A DNA stretch of 64,000 nucleotides from Calendula officinalis (lineage: Eukaryota > Streptophyta > Magnoliopsida > Asterales > Asteraceae). Position numbers and translations under genes: made by a program. The stretch spans positions 8,946,001 through 9,010,000 of the forward strand of contig OY970823.1 of assembly GCA_963853835.1 (NCBI GenBank). Reading direction: 5' to 3'. Below the pieces are notes generated by a model. It ran no database searches and was not told the DNA's origin. It worked only from the letters and a program-made list of their open reading frames with translations. Shown piece after piece: positions 1-12,715 of the stretch. Position 1 is the first letter of the stretch. Each line of letters begins with the position of its first letter.

Positions 1-480
1 TTATAAACTCATTTAAGTTTCTTCCTCCCACCAATGTGGGATAGAGAAAATTGCCAACTTGCAATATCTCTTTATATTTCCAACATTATAGAGAGTAAAT
101 GCAGAGAGGATAGTGAAGTGGTAAAGTAGATTCAGTGTACCTTGATTATCGACCTGAGGATCCTATTTATGGACGGAAGGTTTTGGCGGGACATTTGGGA
201 TTCACTTTTTAGTCCGCGCCTTGCTAATACCCTCCGGATAAACCAGGCAGCCGAAGCCTTATTACCTGTTGGATAAAAGCTCGCTACACGCTTCGGCGCC
301 GCTCGCATTTAATGCGCGTATGGACGGCCCCGAAGATCCGCTTACGTTCCCAATGTCCTCGGGCTTCGTTTAGACGTCGTCCTTTCGTTTCGTTGGAAGT
401 TCACCACCTTGCATGCCTTCGAGCGGCATGCAACGTCAAAAAAAGGTGATACGCTATTATTAATCAAAGTGCTAATTGAT
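1..480. other. GC-rich repeat-like segment, unclassified
   Basis: No supported gene. From about 150 to 440 the composition is clearly richer in GC and CpG than the flanks. An 8-bp inverted repeat (TGCATGCC at 410-417, GGCATGCA at 425-432) lies near its end. This looks like part of an old LTR or another repeat, but no terminal repeats or target duplication are visible inside the window. Confidence 0.3.
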
Positions 481-1777
481 CTAATCTATGGTGGACAAAC
501 ATACAAATATTCGAAGAAAATGTGAATACAAGTAGAACATGATAACGATATTAAGTGTCTAAATGCTGATTTTATGTACTTTATGGTAACATGTTCAATG
601 TGTTTCAAAAAAATGTTACACCCGTATCTTGAAGACAATCAAGCACTAAAGCACTATTTCTTATGAAGATACTTGAAATTGTGAGCACTGTGAAGTTAAA
701 GAAAAATAAAGAATGATACAAGTTATATAAGATAATGAAAGTGAAGTGTTATCGAAGATGGAATCCTATACTAAAAACAATAACATAACAGAATTACGCA
801 TTGAAAAGTTGTAACAACTCGATCAACCGTAAACGAACCCTCGGTAATTTTTTTGTAAACATTGAAAAATATTTTTCTTCTTTTCTCTTTGACTCTTGTA
901 TTGACTTCCTCCGAATTTTGTGATTTCGATTTCTGGAACTTCGCTCTGATTGCTTGTTGGAACCGGTCACGGGTCACCACAACAAGAAATCACACAATAA
1001 TATAAGTCAATACTAAAAGTAAACATACTAACAAACAACACACGAATGTCCATCACCAAAAAACCAGTACTAACTTCACAAATATTAAAAGAATGGACGC
1101 TCATCTCAATATTCGTTAAGGGTGTGTCTAGATCAGATTTTTGAACTCTAACAGTGATAGGTAAAAGCATTTATTGACTTTTTAGTTTTAAAATGAGTTT
1201 TAAAAAATATATTTGATTTAGCTTATTGACTTATTGATATTGAAAAGTTAATAATTTATTTTTTAAAATGTGTTTGACTTAGCTTTTCCATGAAATGAGA
1301 AGTGTGGAAAAGGTACGTTTTAATGGGTAAGAATACTTATTAATTTTTGTTCAAAAACTTATAAGTTATTTTGAAAAGTAGTAAAAGTATTTATGGATGA
1401 AAACTTGAATGCTTTCATTATACACAAACATCCCTTTATATATGGATAGGGATTACAAGTAAACAATCTCTACCAATATTGACTACAACGGGACTCAAAC
1501 CTTTGACCACAGGTTAAAGGAACACACATTCTAATACCTTATATCGCTAGACTATAATACATCAGTTATTGACTAACATATTATCCTAACATATATGATA
1601 CGCAAAATACATAACAAGTTTACTAATAGTATCCACGCAATTTGAAAATAACTTTTGTTAGTCCCGTAATAAGTGAAATATAATACCTATATGTTTTCAC
1701 TGACCAATTTAAATTTATGGAGACACTCAACACTTTTTTAAACTTTTCTTTATTAATCAATAATTGATACAATAAAG
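481..1777. other. AT-rich intergenic DNA, no gene seen
   Basis: Only short open frames without recognisable domains occur here. The part from about 1130 to 1400 is a low-complexity TTTAAAA/TTATTGAC-rich stretch. A similar AT-rich stretch occurs near 3810-3905, so it may be a decayed MITE. I see nothing else I can support. Confidence 0.4.
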
Positions 1778-1831
1778 ATGCAAGCAGTTTGCGTAATAGC
1801 TAAGAACAAATCCTAACTAAACTGCTTGCAT
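1778..1831. repeat. 13-bp perfect inverted repeat (hairpin)
   Basis: ATGCAAGCAGTTT at 1778-1790 is repeated as its exact reverse complement at 1819-1831, with a 28-bp spacer. AATAAA occurs just before the left arm (1771-1776). It could be a 3'-end or foldback structure of the adjacent LTR remnant. Function unknown. Confidence 0.6.
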
Positions 1832-3778
1832 GTGATAGACAACAACGAATATTATCTAAGACAAATTTATGATCAACAAATGATCAAGCACAAGACCAGA
1901 CACTTTTGTTATACATATTCAATTCTCGAATCAGATAACTAGAGTTAACTGGTGGTTTACACTCTGCTCGAGGGAATAAAGTTCTGGAGTAAATTCAGCA
2001 GCGTGTAACCTTGTTGGGTGCACACTGGAATCGATCGTCTAAGTCCTCAATTTGTAGGGTTTCACATGACACTGATCGACCACTTGGGTCAACCTCCTCG
2101 TAAACTTGGTTCGACCATACTGACCAAGAACATGAACTTGTTCTTGACCGGCTAAAACCAACTAGCTGATTTAATCCCTAAATGCAGAACTGGGATTAAA
2201 CCTAATCCTTAAACCCTAAAGGATTGGGATGTTGGAGAACTAGATTATGTTAACAAGAAAGAAACCTTGTACGAAGAACTCGAACACACACATACTTGTG
2301 TGTTCGTCGACCATGAACCAAAGAACCCTAGGGTTCTTTGGCCGAAATTCGTCCAAGAGGGAGAAGGGAGAAAATGGTTTCCCAAAACATACCTTGTTGA
2401 TTGCTTAAGATAGATCCACTGATGATGAACTAATCAAGCGATCTTCTAGTTGATCTAAGCAATGAACTTAGATCTTCAAGACTTGAAAAACACGAAGAAC
2501 ACGAAGAACGAAGAACGAAGAACACCAAACTTGGTGTTCTTGCTCTCGGCCGAAACAAGGAGGAGGAGAGGGAAGTGATTTCGTGAGGTGTAAGGGGTTT
2601 TAGGGTTACCCTAAGCCTCTTATTTATATACAAATAAGTTACGCTTAGAACCCTTCTAGTTTAATTAATATTAGAACTTTAATTAAACTTCCTTTTAACA
2701 CTTTCATCCCTTATAGTTTAACTAGTTTATTATTGTTGCACTTAACTACTAAATGTCTAGTATTAATACACTAATAATTCGGTACCCATATACACGAATT
2801 ATATACTTGTATTTATACTTTTAATAATTAATTGTATAATAACCTTTATATAATTTAAACAACAATATTATCCAATTACTATATGATTTAATAGTTTAAA
2901 TCATATCATGGATAATCTATAATTAACACATTGTATATTTACTCAACTAGTAAATGTACAACTACTTGTATTAATTAGTTAGTTAAACTAATCTAGTAAT
3001 AAGTTAAACTTAACTTAATACTTAACTGATTCATAATGACTATTATGAATCATTCCTCTTCGTAGTATTATTGCTTATCTTGCTCGTATTACATGTACTC
3101 ACCGGTGTGACCCTTAAGTGTTTCGTAGGCATGGATGTATCATCATAGGTTGACTGACTGTGCACAAAATTCCTTCACAATTTATATCATTGGGAAACGT
3201 AGAGCCAAAGGAATGATCGATCGATTCCACGTGTGAGAATTCCGTTGGTGCAGAGGATATATTATGGGACGCGCACGACTAACGGAATTCTGACAAAACT
3301 TTCTGTCGTCTTGTAATCGCTGATATCTTCTAGAAGATTTGCAAGATATTCTCATGATCAGCGATGCACAAACTTGTGCTTTACTTGTGTCTTTCTGTGA
3401 CGCTGAAGTTTTGGGCTTATGTGCACTTTTGGCCGCCATAAGATTTCGGATACTCTGCTTCTTCAGATGACCTTCAGTTTCAGCGACCTTCACTAAGAGT
3501 TTTGCTTAGAGAAGTATCTGTTTGATGGTTCAACGTTTTGTCCAATGCGCTGAACCTGTTACACTATCTGATCTGTTAATCAGTATCTGATTCCGCACGG
3601 GGAACTGATCGTTGTTTCAGATAGTGATCAGATAGTGTAACTGGGTAACTGAAATCCGAACTGATCAGATATAGTTACCCACAATCTGAAGAACTGATCC
3701 TCATATTGTCTTCTAACTATTTGTCTTTTTGTCTTCATTAAATATCTTTAGTGGAGGATGCTTTTCAGCGACCCAACA
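1832..3778 (-). mobile_element. Degenerate copia LTR remnant (minus strand)
   Basis: Read on the minus strand from 3778 the sequence starts TGTTGGGTCGCTGAAAAGC, resembling the TGTTAGTC and TGTTAAGG starts of the SIRE-like LTRs elsewhere in the window. A purine-rich stretch lies just upstream of it. The first 250 bp carry a dense repeat of ACTGATC/TCAGATA words (about 3560-3700), the same design as the motif-rich U3 regions of E1 and E2. The remnant is interrupted by the solo LTR at 2053-3177. The lower boundary is uncertain and no second LTR or internal region was found. A 103-codon frame inside it (3182-3493, minus) has no recognisable domain. Confidence 0.4.
2053..3177 (-). mobile_element. 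Solo LTR of copia family A/B
   Basis: An LTR of 1125 bp in minus orientation, starting TGAAGGAATTTTGTGCACAG and ending GTGAAACCCTACA. It is flanked by a perfect 5-bp target duplication, CAATT, at 2048-2052 and 3178-3182. Neither a primer-binding site nor a polypurine tract adjoins it, so it is a solo LTR left by LTR-LTR recombination. The same LTR family, in plus orientation, makes up 27116-27761 plus 39081-39552, and E4 (59234-59918) has related termini. It contains a TCTTCGTGTTC-type microrepeat shared with the 39081 copy. Confidence 0.9.
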
Positions 3779-5486
3779 TCTTTTCAAAGCTCTTCTAAAC
3801 TCATATGAAAATAACTTTTAACTTTAGCTAAATAATTTATTAACTTTAAAAAAAAATTAATAAGTTAATAATTTATTTTTTAAATCTATTTAAACACATA
3901 CTTTCGACAAATAAATGTAATAATGAAGTTACGTTCGACATTATTATCATCCGGAAACAATTATATTGAGTAGATGTCCATCAAATTAGGTTATTTCCAT
4001 GTAAAACATAAGAATGTTTTCATGAAATATTTTTCTTAAATGGAATTTAGGATTTCGTTCATAGAGGATAACATTTTTTTGTTTTTTTAGTGGAAAGGAT
4101 GGCAATCAGTTTCAGACACGTGGCGACCATGCAAAGGATCGACGATGTGTGTTCATTTCCAATGGTGCATCTTCATTTGGTTTCTAGTCACCGAATGTTT
4201 TCCTTTGCCAGGAGGGAATCTTGTAGTCTATCCTTTTATTTAATTTTATTATATTTTGCTTTCTATAAGTCGTTTTAGGTATCATTCAATCACACAATTT
4301 GTTTAGAGTAATGGTATCTTTTATACCTATATTCCTCTCTATTTATTATACCTTTAATACAATTATGAAAGTAAGATTACTGTTTACCGAAATTTAATTG
4401 GCTGAAATTTTTTCATAGTATAAATATATATGGCTATTTGCAATTACATCGAGAAATTCCTTCCTTCCAAACTGGCAAAGCCACGTGCCACCAAGCTAAA
4501 TATCCCTAGTTCGATTCCCAGCGCCTCCTTGAGTTTTCTGATATTTTTGTTTTGTTTCTGTTTTCATTTTTACACCCAGAAACACCATAATTTCTTTTTA
4601 TAAACATTAAAGTTTTATTATTTTAAATATTACATATATTTGAGATAATATGATTTTTTTTTTTATTAATAGACTATTGAAAAAGAAAAATTGGTCAGGG
4701 AAAAAAAATGTATTGAAACCACACATTTGTAATTAGTAATTAAATTAAAAAAAATCCAAGAAAACTCAAAGCTTAATGTTCCATTATTAGTAGTTTTTTG
4801 GTTTAACTAAATAATATTAATTTTGATGATTAAGTATGTTGTATTGTATTCAATTTATGGCAAATAAGCGTTTTAAAAGAGATAAGTGACAAAAGTATTC
4901 TACTGATTTTCGTTTTGGATGAGAAAATTACTTTTTGTATAATATTTTGTGGAGCATATGTGTTTTGAAAAATTAACGACAAATTTGCTCTTTCATATGT
5001 TTTAGGTTGCAAATTTACTATTTTAACATAATCCCAGATGAAATTATGCGTTTTTTAGTTCCGGAACATCGCACGGACCTTACAATCCTTGCTCATAATA
5101 AGTATCAAAATCAAAGAATAATATAAGGAAAAAGTATTATTGATATAGATATTGAAACGCACCACTATCGTCTTCAACCTTGTAACATACGTATCTCTAT
5201 TCTATACTTCATATTTAGACAGAACTATAAGATATTGTTATTGATAAATCCTGTGTTATATTTAAGTCAAAATAATTGAATCATAAAGTTATGTGTTAAT
5301 TGGAATTACATTTGAAAATGTCTAGTTATTTTGGTACCATTATTAAGTGAGAATTGGAGAAATATTAGAAGTGTTGTATTGGTAATTAAGAATGCTCGAA
5401 AGAACACATTTGGATGATACGGATCCATTGATATTAAATTTGACACTTTGTGGTTTGATCACTAGTAAAAAGCCAAAAAAATGCAG
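3779..5486. other. Intergenic, no gene seen
   Basis: AT-rich, with only short random frames. At about 4477-4525 there is a stretch containing AGTTCGATTCC, which resembles a tRNA-type B box and could be a SINE trace, but no A box or tail is visible. TGCAG at 5482-5486 is the 5' target duplication of E1. Confidence 0.4.
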
Positions 5487-6443
5487 TGTTAGTCCCCAGA
5501 TTAAGTAAATAAAATTTGATGATCAATAGCTAAGAAGAATAAATCAGCTGAAGTATGTATGTCAGCTGAAGTACAAGTATATTCATAAACCTTCAGCTGA
5601 GTACGTACTTAGCTCAAGAAATCAAGTCAAATCAACAGCTATACAAGAATGATCATTCGAAGTTTATGGCCGAAGGACAGAAACCCGAAGAAGACCATTC
5701 AGCTAATAGTGGAATTAACTGATGGTACCTGCTGCAGATAAAGACTTGGTGGAAAATGTTCTTGACACTTTGAACATTTTCCTTTCCCGCTCAAAGAAGA
5801 AGAAAACGATGAAGATCTTCTATTTTGGAATAGAAGATAACTTGTCAGTACTTCATCATTTGTCCCTCCAAGCATGTAAAGGGAAAGTCAACTTCTTTTG
5901 TACTATCATAGTACACCTTTTCACTGTGCGTCAGAAAAGGTGGTAAAAGAAGTTGACACAAAGTAAAATTGGGACTATAACCTATGCAAGTGCAATAAAT
6001 GTTTCCCTGGACAAGTCTACATCTACGAGTGATATGTTTACATGTAGATTAACTTGTGGACAAAGGAACATGGATCTTGGACTATGTATAGATATGTAAA
6101 TGTTTGCATTTACACACACCTTTTAGCATTCATATCACAAGAACATTCTCTGAGAGTTTGTTATTGTCTGGTATTAACTTTTCCATAGTAAATACTCAGA
6201 CATTTAATATCAGCTGTTAGTGCCAGCTGATATAACTCTCCTTGCATAAGATCTTAGTTTGAGCGAGCAAAAGTGTCACTTCAAGTATAAAGTTTTAGTT
6301 AGTGTGTACTATCTATTTCCTCAAACTTTGTACGGCATTAAGTTGTTTTAATAAACTCTTAATCATTGAAAAATTGTGTGTTCTTTACTTTATCGTTTTT
6401 ACTTAGCCGTAACGCAACACGTTTGTGTTGTTGGGATCCAACA
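5487..6443 (+). repeat. E1 5' LTR
   Basis: 957 bp, from TGTTAGTCCCCAG to GATCCAACA. It carries five copies of CAGCTGA/TCAGCTG, the word that recurs throughout E1. A TATA-like stretch (CTATGTATAGATATG, about 6082-6096) lies in the middle. Its partner is 41776-44458. Confidence 0.95.
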
Positions 6444-6445
6444 AC

Positions 6446-6457
6446 TGGTATCAGAGC
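6446..6457 (+). other. E1 primer-binding site (tRNA-iMet)
   Basis: TGGTATCAGAGC lies two bases after the 5' LTR. It is the standard 12-nt complement of the initiator tRNA-Met 3' end used by plant copia elements for minus-strand priming. Confidence 0.95.
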
Positions 6458-6497
6458 AAGTGTCAAAGTTGTTTTCCATCAACTTTGAGCATCTGTT

Positions 6498-8912
6498 ATG
6501 GCTGAACCTTCTACATCTGATCTTCCATCATCTGGAAAACCTCCCAAACTCACTCAAACCAACTACCCCATGTGGAAGACACGCATGTTGTCTCACATGG
6601 TTACCTATCACCCAAGACTTCAAGATAATATAACGATAGGAAGACATATCCCTCAAACCTTTATTCTTGGTACTGCTAACGTAGCAGAACACTATGTTGT
6701 TAAACCAGAGGCACAATGGTCAGATGCCGACAAACATCTTGTCCATCTTGAAAATAAAGGAAGAGACATGCCTTTTCAAGTAGTTGGTGATGAATTGTAT
6801 CACAACATTCAATTTTGTGACTCAGTCAAAGAAATGTGGGAGAGGTTGGCTGAAGTGTATGAAGGCACATCTATTGTGTGTGAACTTAACAAAAATAGGC
6901 TCATTCATGACTACGAGCTGTTTAAAGCTAAGCCTAGTGAGACTATAGCTCAAACGTTCAATCGTTATAACATTCTGTTAAACGAGCTGAAGTCTCATGG
7001 GGTTGAAAAGGACGATATGTCCAAAATGTGTAAGTTCATGGCAGCTCTTCCTTCTAAATGGGCTACCATTATAACTTGCATGAGTACGTCAACTACTCTA
7101 AAAGATTATACTCTTTCTTCTCTCTATGGTATGTTTCTCAGGCATGAGAGAACTGTACTCAACAAATTTCAACCTCCAAAGGACTCAAAAGTGAGTTCCT
7201 CAGGATCTTTAGCTGCTCTTGTTTCTATAAACAAACCAAGCAAGATTGAATATCCTCCCTCAGATGATGAAGCTGATACAACTGCAACTGTTGATTTGTT
7301 CAACATGCCTGAGGTCAGCATAGAAGAGATCGATGAAGACGAAGACAATGAAGCTCTTATAACTGAGCTTGCCTTGCTTGTCAAAAAACAGGAAATTCTT
7401 CAAAAGAAAATCTGGCTCCTCAGCTAGAGTCTCAAGTAGCAGACCTATCTCGTCAGCTGCACCTTCCAAACCCTCTGGAAGTACACCTGATATCTCTGAG
7501 ATAACTTGCTACAACTGCAACAAAAATGGACACTATGCTAACGACTACAAGCAAAAGAAAACAAGCTCATCATCTTCAGTTGATGAGTCCATTGAAGAAA
7601 AATACAAAAAGCTAACAAGCCTTCACCCAAAAGATCCTAGAAAAAAAGAAGGCACTTGAAGGCAAAGCTGCTGACAAAGGACTAGTAGCTGAAACTCACA
7701 ATTGGGCTGCATCCGGTGACAACTCATCTGATGATGATGAACCAATGGCCACAATGTGTTTGATGGCTTGTGCTGATGAGAGCATTACAACTGATGATGC
7801 TGGTTCGTATCAATGGGTCAACATAGTTCATAAAAAGGTAACCTCTCTAATCTTTGCCGAGGCCACAAAAGCCAAAGAAATTGTTGGTTCCATTGTCTGT
7901 GACTTGCACTTCATTGATCAGCTGAAAGGTGAATGTTTGGACAAACACAATGCTATTCTTCGTGAAAATGCTTTTTTAAAAGAAAGATAACTGATCACAA
8001 AACTTTAAAAGAAGAACTTTCTGAAACAAAATTTATAAACTCAATTCTTCAACATCATCAAAATGAGAAAGTTAAAGAACTTGAAGCAATCAAAAGGATA
8101 TGTGAATCATGGTCTTGTTCATCCAAACATGTGAGTGAATGTGTTAACTCACAGATTCGTAGTCAAGTACAAGCTGTATTAGGAGGAGATTTCCTTGCTG
8201 CAGCTGCTGTACCTGACAGCAATACGGATGATTCGTACTACTCGACAGCTGATACTTATGTGCCAGCTGAAGAGTTGGTGTTTGGTTGCTTTGTCAAGTC
8301 CACCAAAACCTATGCTACTGAGATGTCCACGGAAGAACCTTCTGAAACTATTAGTGAAGAGTCATCAGCTGATTCTTCAGCCATAGTTGTTAGGTCACCC
8401 ACTGTAGTTATTGTTGAACCAAGTAAGTCTATTTTGGGTTCAGCACCTGTTGTCTCTATTGCTAGACCTCAAAGGAAGACTAGCAAGACAACAGGAAATA
8501 AAACTGTTCTTACAGCTGTCAAGGGTGAGCCAGTTGGAGGTCGTACTCGAGCTACAAAGAATAAAGGTAAGAGTGTTCCCAAAAACACTCCAAGTCCTTC
8601 TTCAGTTGGTCCTGTCAAACAGCTGAAAGGAAAGGTCAGTAAGCTGACATCACTCGTTCAAACTCTGACTATCTCTGATAATCAGAAAATGAAAGGAATC
8701 TTGGGTCCAGTACCCAACCCTGCTGCATCGCCTTCCCCTCCACTACAAAAGAATAGAAAATGTTATTAGTGTGGAGACCGTGGGCACATGGCAAGTGAGT
8801 GTGACAACACAAGCTTAAGACCCTATCCAATTTCAGCTTGTGAGCCTATTGAAAATCCAACCCTTGTGAGTTCCAGCAGTAAATCAAATGGACCCACACC
8901 AAGAAGAACTGA
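6498..8912 (+). pseudogene. gag: E1 gag (broken)
   Basis: Capsid/nucleocapsid precursor of E1. The start ATG at 6498 opens 309 codons with a UBN2-type Gag domain: LTQTNYPMWKTRM near residue 18, then a helical region with a LIHDYELFKAKPSETI block. A frameshift near 7390-7430 moves the reading to another frame. The first zinc knuckle (7507-7548) reads C-x2-C-x4-H but has Tyr where the last Cys belongs. A Lys/Glu-rich central part (7745-8120) is again frameshifted. The second knuckle (8761-8802) is C-x2-C-x4-H-x4-C with an in-frame TAG inside it. By alignment with E2 the original Gag frame ends at TGA 8910-8912 (Lys-Lys-Asn-stop). Two well-separated knuckles are shared with E2. Confidence 0.85.
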
Positions 8913-11900
8913 CTCTTTTAATTCTTGTGCAGGGTGATCAAAGCAAACATATCTGGTATCTAGATAGTGGTTGCTCAAGACATATGACTGGAAACAAATC
9001 CCTGCTTGAAGAATTCGAAGTTAGCACTGGTCCTCCAGTGATCTTTGGTGATAATGGTAGAGGCTCAACTGAAGGTTATGGATCCATCTCAAATGGATCT
9101 ATAAATATCACAAGAGTTGGTTATGTGAATGGGCTGAAACATAATTTAATCAGCATTAGCCAACTATGTAATGCAAAGTTTTCAGTGAACTTTAATGAAT
9201 ACAGAGGAACGGTGACAGATAAAAGTGGAAAAGTTGTGTTAATCGCACCAAGAAATAACAACGTTTATACACTTGACATGAATCCCTATAATAATGAAGT
9301 TTTTCTATTCTCTCATTCCACTGAAGAGCTGAATTGGTTGTGGCACAAAAGGCTCTCTCACTTGAACTTCAAAAATATATCGAAGCTGGCTCGAGGTCAG
9401 CTAGTGAATGGCTTACCACAGGTCAAGTATGAAAAGGATAAGCTTTGTTCAGCTTGTGAACAAGGTAAACAATATAAAAGCTCTTTCAAATCAAAGCAAT
9501 GTTTTTCCATCAACATCTGCCTGCATATGCTCCATATGGATCTCTTTGGTCCTATGAGTACTGAGAGTCTAGGTGGAAAGAAGTATACACTTGTTATCGT
9601 TGATGAATACTGACGATACACTTGGGTTATATTTCTTCGTCACAAAAGTGATGCAGCTGATGAAATTATCAAATTCATCAAAAAGATGGAACTTCTAAAT
9701 GGTTCTAGAGTCAAGATGCTGAGATCAGACAATGGTATTGAATTCAGAAACAGTACACTAGAAGACTTCTGTTCAGAAGTTCGGATCTCACAAAACTTTT
9801 CAGCTGCTAGAACACCTCAACAGAATGACGTTGCTGAAAGAAGAAATAAAACCCTAATAGAAGCTGCAAGAACAATGCTTGCTGAGTCAAACATGCCAAA
9901 ACAATTCTGGACAGAAGCTGTCTGTACAACTTGTTTTACTCAAAACAGGTCTCTCTACGTGAAGAGACACAAGAAAACTTCTTACGAGATTCTTCGTCAA
10001 AGGAAACCATACATTGGTTTCTTTCATGTATTTGGTTGTGTGTGTTATGTGTTAAACACACGAGATCAACTAAACAAGTTCGACTCTAAAGCTGTTGAAG
10101 CCATTTTCTTAGGATATTCCACTACATCTAAGGCATATAGAGTTTTCAACAAAAGAAGACAAACATTGGAAGAATCTATCAATGTTACTTTTCAAGAACA
10201 CTCGAAGGCCTTAAACCCCACCTCTGCTGATTCATCTGACTCATTTCAGAGATCAGCCGAACCATCAACTGATGATGCAGCTGAAGCATTCTCTGACGCT
10301 TTGAATCTTTTTGATGTTCCAATTAATGATTCAGATGACACGTTTCATGATGCTCCTACATATCTTGTAGATATTGCGGTTGTTCAACAAGAAATACCAA
10401 CAGCAAGAGCATCAGCCAGGGCTAGATCTAACTCTAGGCCACCTGTTCATACTTCCAGAAGATTAGGTCAAAATGAAGTACATAATCCTGCTGAGCATTC
10501 AGCTGCTCAACAAGGATCAAATTGTGCTGAATCTTCCTCTTCCACAGCTTCTCCTCAATCTAAGTGGACCTCAGAACATCCAATTGAATTAATCATTGGA
10601 GATCCACAACAAGGAGTGGTCACAAGAAGTAAGGCGTCATGCAATCTTTGCTTATGGTCATGCTTCTTAGCAGCTGAAGAACCAAAAATTATTAAAGCTG
10701 CCTTAGAAAGCTCTAGTTGGATTCAAGTGATGGAGGAAGAAATCAACCAATTTGAGGTCAACAAAGTGTGGCAGCTGGTGCCCCCACCAGCTGGTAAGAC
10801 AATAATTGGTACCAAGTAGGTATTTAGGAAATAAATGGATGAAGAAGGTGTGGTTATCCGCAATAAGGCTAGACTTGTTGCACAAGGATATAGACAGGAG
10901 GAAGGAATCGATTTCGATGAAACATTTTCTCCAGTAGCAAGGCTTGAGGCTATAAGAATATTTCTAGCCTATGCTGCCTATAAAAACTTCAAAGTATTTC
11001 AGATGGATGTGAAAAGTGCATTCTTAAACGGGAAACGGCATGAGGAAGTATATGTAAAACAACCACCAGGTTTTGAAAATCCTAAGTATTTAGACTATGT
11101 GTTTAAATTGGATAAGGCGCTGTATGGGTTGAAACAAGCTCCTCGTGCATGGTATGACACACTTTCCACTTTCCTTCTAGCAAATGACTTCACCAGGGGA
11201 AAGATTGATAAAACCTTATTCATTCGTAAAATCAAAAGTGATATCATTCTTGTTCAAATTTATGTGGATGACATAATTTTCGGTGCTACTAATGAAAAAC
11301 TTTGTTGACGTTTTTCAAAACTTATGTCTACAAAGTATGAGATGAGTATTATGGGTGAATTAACATATTTTCTTGGCTTACAAGTTAAGCAATCTAAAAA
11401 TGGAATTTTTATAAATCAAGAAAAATATACCAAAGATCTTTTAAAGAAATTTGATATGAACTCATCATCATCTATGAAGACTCCAATGGCTCCTCCAAAT
11501 AATCTAGATGCTAATACAACTGGAAAATCAGTTGATGTCACATTCTACAGAGGAATCATTGGGTCTTTGCTCTATCTTACTGCCAGCAGACCAGGCATTA
11601 TGTTTGCTACTTGCATGTGTGCTAGGTATCAAGCTGATCCTAGAGATCTCATTTAATAGCTGTTATGCGAATTTTGAGATACCTTAAAGGTACTCCAAGC
11701 CTAGGTCTTTGGTATGCCAAAGACTCCGGGTTTGATCTAATTGGCTATTCAGATTCAGACTTTGCAGGTTGCAAGATGGATAGAAAGAGCACTACTGGAG
11801 GATGTCAGCTGCTAGGTGGCAAGCTAGTCAGCTGGACAAGTAAGAAACAAAATACTGTTTCTACCTCCACAACTGAAGCAGTTTACGTTGCTGCCAGAAG

Positions 11901-12201
11901 CTGCTGTGCTCAAGTCCTTTGGATGAAAAACCAGTTGATTGATTTTGATATGAACTTCTGCAAAGTCCCTATCTACTGTGATAACACAAGTGCTATCGCA
12001 ATCAGCAACAATCTTGTTCTTAACTCTAGAACCAAACATATTGACATAAGGTATCATTTCATTAGAGATCACATTGAATAAGGTGATGTGGAACTTCACT
12101 TCATTTCAATAGACCTTCAGCTAGCTGATTTGTTTACTAAAGCTTTAGATAAAAAACGTTTTAATTTTCTAATCAGCGAGCTGGGTATGTTAAATACTTA
12201 A
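8888..12201 (+). pseudogene. pol: E1 pol (protease, integrase, RT, RNase H; broken)
   Basis: Starts in the -1 frame relative to the ancestral Gag end. Order: aspartic protease (YLDSGCSRHMTG, about 8957-8992); GAG-pre-integrase zinc region (WHKRLSHLNF to CSACEQGKQ); integrase with D in HMDLFGP, D in LRSDNG and E in DVAERRN; reverse transcriptase (QMDVKSAFLNG, YVDDIIFG); RNase H (SDSDFAGC, TEAVYVAARS, CDNTSAI). Stops interrupt it at 9611 (TGA), 10817 (TAG), 10832 (TAA), 11306 (TGA), 11654 (TAA) and 12079 (TAA). Several fit single substitutions, for example Trp to TAG in GTKWVF. Unlike E2 and E3 it has no UAG in the acidic linker between integrase and RT. CAGCTGA words are dense throughout, read both as Gln-Leu and as Ala-Asp/Glu. 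Confidence 0.92.
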
Positions 12202-12598
12202 ATCATCTGCTGAAGTACTATCAGCAGCTGATAAGGTCTCCTTGTCACTTAGTACATTCAGCTGACTAAAAACGTTTGAATTTATCAATCAGGTGAATAA
12301 AACATCTCAAAATGATACTTGTCAAGATCTGTAAGTTAAAACGTTTGGTTTTCAAGGAAAATGGATCTTTCATCCCTATCCACACGTTCTCTCTGGCAAA
12401 TATTTTCACTCAAGTGGAAATATTTGGCATTTATGAGAGACAAGACATCCCTCACACCGAAATGGCTCCACTAACCCTCACTGTCAAATCGTACCGGTTT
12501 CTTCGCACAATAACCAACATTTCCATTGTTGGTTTCAAACTATCCATTTTTTATCCGGTTTTATTTCAAAACTTTACCCAAAATGTCCTCCTCTTCCC
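12202..12598 (+). other. E1 pol to third-ORF spacer
   Basis: A non-coding spacer of about 400 bp between the pol stop and the internal TATA box. It still carries CAGCTGA-type words just after pol (about 12205-12265). A 102-codon frame at 12312 has no recognisable domain and is probably chance. By position it would be the upstream promoter region of the third ORF. Confidence 0.4.
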
Positions 12599-12606
12599 TA
12601 TAAATA
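12599..12606 (+). promoter_or_regulatory. Internal TATA box before E1 third ORF
   Basis: TATAAATA in the context CCCTATAAATACTCC, 117 bp upstream of the ATG at 12716. It is followed by a pyrimidine-rich leader (CTTTCTTTCTTCTC). E2 (20413-20420) and E3 (32612-32619, minus) carry the same TATAAATA box at matching positions. That argues for a functional core promoter giving a separate transcript for the third ORF. Confidence 0.6.
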
Positions 12607-12715
12607 CTCCACTTTTCTAACCATTTTTCTTCATCACCCTCAAAATTCCCTTTCAAATTCTTTCAAGAACCCTAACTCCTTTTTCAAACATTTATCTTTC
12701 TTTCTTCTCAAAAAC

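Noticed and set aside
3182..3493. 103-codon minus-strand frame as a host gene
   Set aside because: It ends at the solo LTR insertion, has no domain, and lies within a probable LTR remnant.
4477..4530. tRNA gene or SINE from AGTTCGATTCC
   Set aside because: Only a B-box-like word; no cloverleaf, A box or poly-A/T tail that I can find.
8921..8937. Splice acceptor at the gag-pol junction of E1 (CTTGTGCAG/G)
   Set aside because: E2 reads GCATGG at the same place without AG, so it is not conserved; the -1 arrangement is.
9397..9621. Antisense frames against E1 pol
   Set aside because: Shadow frames without their own coding features.
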